A stretch of 64,000 bases of DNA from Spongospora subterranea f. sp. subterranea (lineage: Eukaryota > Endomyxa: Phytomyxea > Phytomyxea > Plasmodiophorida): positions 62,001 through 126,000 of the forward strand of contig JAUGWO010000104.1 in assembly GCA_049724395.1 (NCBI GenBank). The letters are read 5' to 3'. A model generated the notes under the pieces. It saw only the letters and a list, made by a program, of their open reading frames with translations, searched no databases and was not told where the DNA came from. The position numbers were made by a program, and so were the translations under genes. Shown here piece after piece: positions 55,901 to 64,000 of this stretch (the first letter of the stretch is position 1; each line of letters begins with the position of its first letter).

Positions 55901-58900
55901 CCCGAAAAAACTCTGCACTCAGCGTTGGCTGTGAATTCGTCCCTCGACTTCGCCCACGAGATCGCGGAGCTGATTTCTATGAGGCAGCTTTTGGCCGATA
56001 CTCAAAAGACGCTGACGGCTTGCCATCAACAAGTGGATATGGATCGAATGGCTGTTGATTCGAATTATGCTCGAGACGCGCTCCATGATTTGGTTCAGAG
56101 GTATGTCCCGTGCGCTGTTTTCAGTTAAGTTCAGTGTTCTTTTTTTGTACCCGTTTTTTTTTCATTAAAGCTGTCTCGTGATGTAGCGAGTTTTCAAAAT
56201 TCTACCACGGGTCATCCCCGTTCGCGTTTTGTTTTCCGCCATGTTCCGATCGTGGTTCTTCGATCTTAGTTGCAGTTTTGGATCAAAAAACCTTTGTTTG
56301 TTGGGTGCTGCTAAATTTTGTACCTCTAAATGTGGTTTGCCTAGTGTTCCAGCTTACTTTGTTGCTGTTATAGTGCGGAAATTTCCGAAATCAACGCTGC
56401 CATATTATTGGCGCCCTCGTATCATGTTCCGTTCGGCGATCTGCTTCTTCATCATATCCGGTTTGCGTTTCGATCAATAAAGGATGACGCCGCTCTTTCG
56501 AGTCACGTCGACCGTGTTGGGTGATTAGTTCTCAGTTTTGATTTTTGTCTGTTTTTTTATATGCCTTCCTGTATACATGTCTTTATTCTCTGCTTTTCAT
56601 ATGATCTGAATCGCTTTGTTTTCCGTGTTTACAGCTGTGCGAATCGTTCCATTTGTTTTTTGAGGCAAGCGATTCGCCCTTTTGGACGTCAGTATTGGAT
56701 GAAATTGACGGTCGCGATTATTGTCGTCTGGCCCTGCAATTCAAAATGCGATCGAGGGCACAGAACGCTGCTTCCACTCCGATTTCGAATATGAACAAAC
56801 ATGTCAGCGTACGTTCTGGCAGCTTTTTGAAAATCTCTGTTTTAATTTGCTTTGACGAATTCTCAGCTATTGGAGCGGCTCCGCGGCGGAAACATCGTTT
56901 TAGATTATAAAGTTCTTATGCAGGGTGGGATTAGTTCTTATCAGCAGTTGCATAACTCCATTAGCGACTCGGTATTGCCTTTTTTTTGTTGTACTCGCGA
57001 CATTAAATCTCGTCATTGCCTTTTTGCCTTGCCATTCTTTCGTCATAAAGTTAATTGTTCGGGGCCAGTTGCGGATACGTGCACATTTATCGCCTTGATC
57101 TTTGTTCGATGATTTCTGGCAATTTTCATTTATTTTCACGGTTCGTCTTTGACTGACTATTTCTCTTTATCAATGCAATTTCATGCGAATGTCGTAGTAA
57201 TTGAGTCTTTTGTTGCCCAGAGTGTATCCATTCTTTTGCGACTAGCTCCCTGGATTCGTGAACTTCAGGAGCAGGATTCAACGCCCCCAATCACGTCCGC
57301 GCAGATTATCATCGATTATCTCTCTGCATCCCTCTCACCTTTATCTCATCTTCCACCCGACGAAGTTCTAGTCCAGTTATATGGCCAATATCTCGCTAAA
57401 TTGCCTCCTTCTTCTTGTGAGACCGATATCAAATGCCACCTTTGTTTTTTCAAGCCTACACTATTGTTTACAGTTTTGCCATTCACATTGTTTGTCTTGC
57501 GCTGCTTTTCGTACCTTGATTTCCTCTGCTTCGTTTTTTGTGCTACTGAGGTTGCTGACGTCTCAAATAGTTGTGGAATTAGTAAAGGCCATGTTCATTC
57601 CTGTATTTATTGAGTTCGGTCATCGTTACCTTCAAACAGCCCCTGGCATCGATCGCTGCTCGCGTGAATTTATTGAAGCGGTTGCAACATTAAGGTGACA
57701 GTTTCTCGTGTCAGCTTCCGTTTTCGTTATACTTACTCATGCTTTACTGTTTTTCAAACACTTTGATCGGATGAACCTGCCTGTTGTTGAGCTCTGCTTC
57801 CACTCAGGACCTTGCGCGCACTTGCAGACGTTCAGGCGCGAAGCGGGAGCGGGGCAGCGAGTGCCGCTTTACTGGCCCAGGTTCCCTTCGCGAGTGATGA
57901 CTTGCGTGCATCATTTGACTCCTGTCTCCGTTCGTGTTTATCGTTATCTATCGATTTTGACGAACTGCAGATTTTTATTTCTTGCATCAATTCCACAATT
58001 GGTATGGCTTTTCGTCGTCTGCTGTAACATGGTTCTTTGTGTTTTCCATTTCTGTGAGGAATCGATTGGTTGATATGTCTTTGTCTTAACGGATATATTT
58101 GTGATTTCTTGTTTCATTTTATGTGTGCTGTGTTGTTCCTCATTTCCGTCTCGGGTATTTGGGTTTTATCTAGAAAAATCCTGAAAGTTTTCAACAGAGG
58201 GCATGGATGAGGGCGAGGAAGCGGTTATTCCCGAATATCGTGCAGTTCGTGTAATCGAATCATACGTGATCGAGATGATGAGTGTGGTTTCCGCCGATCC
58301 CAACCCAAATTATTCAAATAACGGCCAATCTACCCATATTCTTGTTTGTATATTGACTCTAGAAATATGATTTTCACTTTGCGCAACATAATTTTTTTCG
58401 AATTCCTATGTCTGTTTTCAGCAGAAATTTTTTCAATACATCAAAATTCACGATTGTGATGCTTATGATAATTTTTACTTTTCTCAGAGCTACATTGGAG
58501 ACGATGGTCCACGACCTTGTCCCCCAAACAAGTCATCATCTGCTGCTGCCTCCCTTGTTCGCGTGTTCCGTGTCTATCCCGGTGCGGTCACACTTCTGTC
58601 CCGAGAACATGTCAAAGCCGCCGTCCAGGACGAAAGTCTTTCATTTCCCGCTCGCGCTGCTCTATCTGAAGTTCTAGTTTCTGCCTACCGTATGTGGATT
58701 TTTCTTCGAAATCTGTCTTTGGGCCTAGGAACTTTTGAGCCAACCGTTCTTATATTTTTTGACTATTTTCCGCTGCTAGCTGAATCTTGTTGCACGCCGT
58801 TTAGTTTTGTCTTTTTTCAACAGTTTTTCTTCGGTGTTTCATTATTTTCCTCATTTTTGTGAGTCATCATTCTCATCTCGGGTTCGCCACATCAAAATTA

Positions 58901-60057
58901 TACTTAGAAAGCGATCTGGATGAGGATCATGGGGAAGTTATGATTGCGGGATTATGCCAGCAGTGTTGGCCGGTCCAGGATCAACCAGACATGGCCGTCG
59001 ATGCCCCTGTTCATGTCCTCCACGGAACTCGCCCAAAATCTTATTGACAACGCGCGCGATGAACTTCAGGTCGAGTCATTTTTTTTTTGCGTCATGTGGG
59101 CTTTCACTTTTTTGGTTTAAGACTATTTTTGGTTAAATTGTTTAGTCAACGCTAATCAATTTCAAAGAACGTTCAAAAAACCCTTTTGTTAATTTTGTTT
59201 TCATCTTTGAACTTAGTAACTGTTTATTAACTTTAAGGTCATTTCAGATTTGTGCTTGCGCCACAATTATAAGGTCCCATCCTGGGTTAGCAGCAGATCA
59301 ATCGCTTCCTTTTTCATTGCTGCAGCGGGCTATGCTTGTTTTGCTGCCAAGTGCGCCCTTACGATTCCTGCATCTTTACATTGGCAGTCAGCTCACCGAT
59401 CCTGAACGATTTCGGTTGATCGAGGCTCTGAGTTCTGTCAAAGGGCTCTCGCTCGTATTTCCCATCAAGACGGCGCTTTTGAGCTCTGGAATTGAATTTG
59501 AGAAGATGGCCGCTGTCCGGATAAAGAAGATTGTGGCTGCGGACGAACTTGAAGCTTTATCATCGTTAGAGGTAATCTGGGTGTGCTTGCACTTCAATCA
59601 ATTCGTTAGAAAATGCAGTTGGTTTCGGTTTCTTTGGTTTACAAAGTGTCTGGTTTGCGCCGTTTTGAACGCTTTCCAAATTTTGTTCTGCGCGACTTAA
59701 ATGACATCTCCGATTTCACAGGCTGATCTTTCAGATTTTGGTGGCAATAGTGTCATCGGTCTGTCGCTGAGCGCCGACTTAATTTCTGAATTAGTTGACA
59801 CTCCAGTCGCTGGCCTTTTATTTCGTCATCTTCGTGCGTCGCCGGCCGACGCGCTTCGTGCAGCATGCGTTCTTTGCGCTCAGCAGCGATTCATGGCGGC
59901 TGCTGCCGTTTTGGATGCGTCTCCCAGGTTCTGTCGTGATCCACGCAGATCTCTTGCCGTTTTGGTTCGGCAACTCTCCGGTTCTCGTTCGACGGATGTA
60001 ACAGTCGTCAACGCGATTCAACAGTTATCTGCTGCAAATCTCAATACATTAACATAA
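49971..60057 (+). CDS. NBAS: NBAS, NRZ tethering-complex subunit (WD40 + Sec39 domains), about 10 kb
   Basis: NBAS/Sec39 links the ER tethering complex (NRZ/Dsl1) used for Golgi-to-ER COPI vesicles to SNAREs. The ATG at 49971 gives MAAMDDILYNSVDVASWAVH. The first 2.4 kb encode a WD40-like propeller: YWHGARHGDFTAVGTYSGIQ, TCLTFSASGRYFACAFSGHV, RISPGGKFVATLDAYGHLSL. The Sec39 part starts with EKALQYCLSKNQYDTALSIC and STDPVYKRQWERSDVNSDAI, close to the family's LYQRKIESEEYEEAL...GLDTDLVYQRQWRKS. Long helical-repeat exons follow through 59 kb. The end, LLFRHLRASPADALRAACVL...AVLDASPRF...IQQLSAANLNTLT, fits the NBAS C terminus. More than twenty introns are present, most 50-150 nt with T-rich stretches. 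The predicted length is around 2,000 residues, near animal NBAS and far longer than yeast Sec39. Many inner joins are not resolved. Confidence 0.88.
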
Positions 60058-60786
60058 TTTCTCACTCGTTTTCTGATTAGAAATTGCATTGTTTGAAGAT
60101 TTGATACCTATACACAAGCGAGCTTGATCCGGCAACCAAAAATATGACCATGAGTAACGTGTGTACCATTTTTCGTCTCAACGTTCAGAACTGAAGCGTC
60201 TCCGATATCACATATTTGGTTGCCGGATCGATTTCGCTTTCGCTTATTCTCAGGTCAAATGAGACCTGAAGTGATGGTTAAATGGGGTCGATCGTGATGA
60301 TTTCGATGAAACAGCCGGGGTGTCAAAAAGACTGTCTCTGTGAACATTTAAAATATTTCGAGCATTCAACGCATTGATTCTGTGTTTACCTGACGTAGGT
60401 ATCAACTTGTCCACCGTCGTGAATTTCGACCAGAACAACTGAGGCGTCGCTTATGGTTTTCAGCGAATCCCTCACGCTGCATATCGGTGGAATACAGGTT
60501 GGGGTTCAAGGTTCTCGACTACAACTGATACAATGCTGCTCAAAGTGCAACTGCACCCATCTCAAAAATATTTAAATCGGAACATGATTCTTGGCAATTT
60601 CACTTGGTTTTCAAAACTAACGTTTGAGAGACATATGTTTCGTGCAAACATAAACTACACCACAGACAAGTTGTATAGAGCAAAAAGTGAGCGATTAGTT
60701 AGAAACATGTTTTGCGTTATCTGCAAAATTTCTTCACTATCAAATTTCGATAATTATCAGACTTTGCGAATAATCGGCACATTTTA
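60058..60786. other. Spacer with a small inverted repeat and a possible minus-strand gene
   Basis: A 19-20 bp inverted repeat (GATCCGGCAACCAAA... at 60126-60146 and its complement at 60208-60228) encloses about 60 bp. On the minus strand, short pieces read as strand-rich protein: DASVVLVEIHDGGQVDTYV (about 60440-60390), FDLRISESEIDPATKYVIS (about 60255-60200) and DASVLNVETKNGTHVTHGH (about 60195-60140). Their pattern recalls YbaY-type beta-sandwich domains (D.S......I...Y.P..IDP...Y), possibly in two copies. I could not build a gene from them. Confidence 0.3.
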
Positions 60787-61944
60787 TTACAACACAGCGT
60801 TTGGATCCCAGCAGTAGCGTTTGGAGTTCGATTCATACAGATGACCAATTTCTTCCATCTCTTGATCATCCAATTTGAAATCGAACACGTTAAGGTTCTC
60901 TTTGATTCGAGCTGGATTCCTGCTTCGTGGCAACGCTATCACATCCTGTTGAATACACCAGCGAAGGAGAACTTGAGCGGAAGTTCGCCCTTGATTGTTG
61001 GCAATTTTGACGATAACCGGATGACCTAGGAGTCGCGTATCGGCCTAAGATTGGAGACTGGTAAGCCAGTAAACAGATAAAACAGGAATTGGTTTGACTT
61101 GGCCAAGGGGTGAATACGCTTCAACTTGGATGGAATTTAAGGTACAGTATGCAAGTAGCTCTCGGTTATCAAGGAACGGATGAAACTCAACTTGATTTAC
61201 TGAGGGTGGAACCGAACATTGAGTAAGAAGTTCTGTCAAATGCCGCTCCAAGAAGTTACTAAACAAAATCACGTTTGCAGAAGTTAGAAGCCACTTTGAG
61301 AATTTTCGACCTAACCTGACGCCAATAGCTTTAGCTTTTCCTTGGTGATATAACTGTTCCAACGCTCGCCAAGAATTTAGACGATACCCGGGATTGTCTG
61401 GAGAGAGCGCGGAAACTTGTGCTCGCCCTGGCCAATGTATAAGGTACCTAGAAAGCACACAATTTGAAAAGATATCATCGGGTTTGGTTTTGAATTTCAG
61501 ACAGATCAAAATAATCAGTTCGTAATCGTGACAATGAATCTAATGCTGCTTGATATGCAACGCTTGTGACACCTGAGTCCTTCGGTTGTAACTTCGAAAC
61601 GATGAACAGTTCCGACCGACTGATACCAACACTCTCAATTGCATCAGCGATAATCGATTCATTTCCATCTGCGAAACCGAGAATCAGTCCAGTTCACAAA
61701 CGCACATTCGGTACTGGAATGAGCTACATACATACAGATGCTGTATCGATGTGGCGATAACCGCACTTCAAAGCGTGGACAACTGCATCATAGCATGACT
61801 TGCCGGAGAGCTAGGAAGATATGATCATCAATCAAGAGTCGAAAGGGCTAAATCAACTTGGATACGTACCTGATATGTCCCAAAGCCTATCATCGGCACC
61901 TTGTCCAGCATATCAACAACGTGAAAAAACTCTGGAGAAGACAT
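60787..61944 (-). CDS. Aldo-keto reductase
   Basis: An NAD(P)H-dependent carbonyl reductase with a TIM-barrel fold. The ATG at 61944 reads MSSPEFFHVVDMLDKVPMIG, then FGTYQ. The next exon has CYDAVVHALKCGYRHIDTA, with the catalytic Asp of the HIDTA motif; the usual Tyr follows across a splice. Then come ELFIVSKLQP (catalytic Lys), RTDYFDLYLIHWPG (catalytic His), SWRALEQLYHQGKAKAIGV, SNFLERHL, NQVEFHPFL, and C-terminal KIANNQGRTSAQVLLRWCIQ with VIALPRSRNPARIKENLNVF for cofactor binding. The stop is at 60787, overlapped by an AATAAA signal. There are at least five short introns, and the length of about 290 residues is normal for the family. The substrate cannot be told. Confidence 0.9.
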
Positions 61945-62290
61945 GAATTCCGACTGTGGCAATGAATCCTGGTCACCGGGCCAGTCTCACCCCGGAACGA
62001 CCTTCGATCGTGGCGTAATCGTGAGCACTTTCTGAAAGCTTCCCAGCTCTAATCGTGAGCAGTATATCGATTATTGACGCACCTGACTGGTGACAAGGCT
62101 GCGGCGGCGGGCTCAGTTAAATATCGCCATAACCATGGCTGGCCCATCAGTCGGTTTCATTTCGAGTCAGGTGTATTTGATTGGATTTACGGCTATGAAG
62201 ATGAGGCAACTGTCGCAAAGATTCGTGTATTTGTTGGCTGAGTGTAATCTTTTCGGTTTGTTTTTCGAGTCCTTAGCAAGATTGTCGTCC
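61945..62290. other. Spacer upstream of the aldo-keto reductase
   Basis: A plus-strand frame from the ATG at 62132 (MAGPSVGFISSQVYLIGF) has a moderately hydrophobic reading and ends at 62302. No family recognised; it is probably a leader or chance frame. Confidence 0.3.
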
Positions 62291-63070
62291 TCAATGCTGT
62301 AGGGTTTTGAGTAGTTTTTTTGTTCTTGGTGGGTACATTGGTTTATTTGAGTTTGATGGTTCCGTGGTATTATCGTGTTCTGCTTGTTTCAATGTTCTGC
62401 TTGGGCCTGTTGCCATACGAGAGTTGTCCACATTCCTTTTCGTTGCGATGTGCTGTGTTGAGTTGGAGCCACGTTTTTGTTGCAGAATTGCGCCCCCTCT
62501 GGATCGCTCCCGTAAATCAACCCTGACATTTGGATCGCTTTCAGAGCACAGATTCCTATCACAACAACGCCTTTGACTACATACGGCATCTCGTTGGATA
62601 AACAAATTAAATGAAATCGAATCTGTTTTGTAACTGCGTCATGCCTTCTGTCGAAATTGTGATGGATCTGTGATACGTTCGATGCATTTAGAGTTTCTGA
62701 AGACGTTTGTTTGAGGTGGCTCATGAATGTATACTTCTTTGCGGCTTGCTCTGGTTGCCACAGGATAGACTGTTTTGTCTGAGGGGTTTGCGTTTAGTTT
62801 AGTTTGTGACAAGAGCGGCACTTCGATCAACTTCATAGTGAAGTCCATAGATGTCCTCATTTCAATAAAGAGTGCCAACAGTGTGCAATCCATGCAATAT
62901 ATCATAATTTTTGTGTAGGGACCGTTACTATATTGAAAGTGTTCAATTATTGTTTCCACAATGGTTGAGGGGGCATAAGTTCTCCAGGTGGCTTTGGGCA
63001 TCTCAGGATTTGCACTCATTCGGCGGTTCCGATTCTCGCTCTCCAGTCGATTCGTTGGCAATTGTGGCAT
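62291..63070 (-). CDS. Unrecognised protein, probably two or more exons
   Basis: Minus-strand frames 63070-62639 and 62605-62291 read as hydrophilic protein, including MDFTMKLIEVPLLSQTKLNA, ASRKEVYIHEPPQTNVFRNS and, downstream, RMATGPSRTLKQAEHDNTTE with a Lys-rich end. The opposite strand has a hydrophobic frame over the second half that could compete. I could not decide the exon joins or recognise a family. Confidence 0.25.
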
Positions 63071-63119
63071 ACATTGCTAATGTGTTTATTAGGTTCCGCC
63101 TCTGCATATTGTGATGCAA

Positions 63120-63521
63120 CTACAGTACCCGATGTCTGATTTGCATGAGCTCAAAAATTGTTTGTCTTTGCATTTGTTGAAGTAAATGGACTGGTGTAGT
63201 TTGAAGCGGCAAATCAAGAGTAGTCGGAACACAAACTGGTTGCCAAATCACGTCGAACCCGAAGTCAATCGTAATCGAAAGGTCCACCAAAAAACGTGTT
63301 GGTCGAATCGAAAGATCGCTGACGAAAGTAATATAAAAGCAGAGGAAGGACGTGCAAATATTGGCAAAGAAAGTTGGGAATGGAAGTTGATGAAGGGTTT
63401 TGGGATTATCCTGTGCCCAAACTGGTAAGTAAAGGCCAGTATAGGCACTGGATAATTCCATAACCCTACTCCAACTTCCTAACAAATGTGACGACCGAGC
63501 TTGAGGCGAATCAATCGACAT
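63120..63521 (-). CDS. Unrecognised protein, partial or multi-exon
   Basis: A true ATG at 63521 opens MSIDSPQARSSHLLGSWSRV. After a likely short intron near 63425 the frame continues with a helical and aromatic stretch (FFANICTSFLCFYITFVSDL, IDFGFDVIWQPVCVPTTLDL, LLQQMQRQTIFELMQIRHRV), ending at 63120. The 134 codons stay open throughout, so no intron is strictly required. No family recognised. It may be joined to the next minus-strand locus. Confidence 0.35.
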   Translation of the reverse strand: MSIDSPQARSSHLLGSWSRVMELSSAYTGLYLPVWAQDNPKTLHQLPFPTFFANICTSFLCFYITFVSDLSIRPTRFLVDLSITIDFGFDVIWQPVCVPTTLDLPLQTTPVHLLQQMQRQTIFELMQIRHRVL

Positions 63522-64000
63522 AGTTTGCTGAAAGCCATAACTGAATCAAAACAACCCTTTGCAGCGTCTGAAAATCATTGTGAAAAAGCCGCTACATCAG
63601 ACCGGAGAGCTGAATCCGAAACGAACAGGGATCGACGCTCAAGTCCTCGTAAACATTGAGTTATTAAGGTCAAACGGCCGTTTGAGTGTTGTGCTTGAGG
63701 GCCAGATAATATGCCCGAAACAAGGGGAATAATTCTCCCTGATCCGGCCAAATATCATTGGATAATATACGGGACACAACTTGACTGGAATGGCTCGTGA
63801 GACTTGGTTGTATTCGTTCGTAGCGCCTTCACAAGCAAACTGACAGTTTGTCGGCAGTACTTGAACGTGTTTGGTGAGTAATTATGATGACGACTCCAAT
63901 TCAACCTCAATCCTTATTCAGAGCTGGAAATTTCAATTCAAGATTAACCCTTAGCCTGACCATGGAAATAATGGAGCATTTTCATTTAATTACTCAACTA
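63522..64000. other. Right end of window, no gene seen
   Basis: About 480 bp, AT-moderate, with no frame longer than a few dozen codons and no repeat noticed. Confidence 0.4.

Noticed and set aside
1-64000. tRNA and rRNA genes
   Set aside because: No segment with matching A and B boxes and a plausible cloverleaf, and no rRNA-like stretch, was found by eye. A tRNAscan run would settle this.

Overview
This window is nuclear DNA from a eukaryote with a compact genome. Genes are broken by many short GT-AG introns, mostly 36-100 nt, and lie close together on both strands. The conserved genes have their best matches in general eukaryotic families: TRAPPC8, NBAS, GOSR1, a ZnT5-type zinc transporter, TMEM50, PTPA, guanylate kinase, a BCP/PrxQ peroxiredoxin, an aldo-keto reductase, a C2H2 zinc-finger protein with TGEKP-type linkers and a probable eIF4E-binding protein. 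This mix points to an opisthokont-grade organism, either an early fungal lineage or a unicellular holozoan. I cannot name the species. I saw no tRNA, rRNA or bacterial operon structure, and stop codon use is standard.

Layout. 0.2-9.4 kb: an M50 metalloprotease, a ZnT5-like transporter and TRAPPC8 on the opposite strand. 9.5-11.8 kb: a 64-bp minisatellite with about 36 copies. 11.9-17.2 kb: TMEM50, a disordered 4E-T-like protein, a peroxiredoxin and a ZNF830-like protein. 17.4-20.1 kb: an intact nine-exon gene for a DNA N6-adenine methyltransferase of a phage/bacterial-looking family. 20.4-39 kb is an accessory-looking region: four single-pass membrane proteins with helical or coiled-coil bodies (A-D) in two divergent pairs, a 68-bp minisatellite, a 42-bp minisatellite split by a broken Copia-type element that itself carries a small TA-flanked DNA transposon, a long RNA-like hairpin, and orphan genes. 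39.9-64 kb returns to ordinary housekeeping content: PTPA, guanylate kinase, zinc-finger protein, GOSR1, a 10-kb NBAS gene and an aldo-keto reductase, with several unrecognised genes between.

How the genes relate. TRAPPC8, NBAS, GOSR1, TMEM50 and the zinc transporter all act in the ER-Golgi system, but they are separately transcribed ordinary genes. The two signals I rate highest are the intron-bearing adenine methyltransferase, which suggests a captured DNA-methylation enzyme now working as a eukaryotic gene, and the A-D membrane-protein family. Two members of that family share a 15-bp motif in the same orientation upstream of their start codons. Exon joins are exact for the methyltransferase, PTPA, the M50 protease and parts of others. 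Several long genes (NBAS, TRAPPC8, the 4E-T-like gene) are given as spans whose inner joins were only partly resolved.
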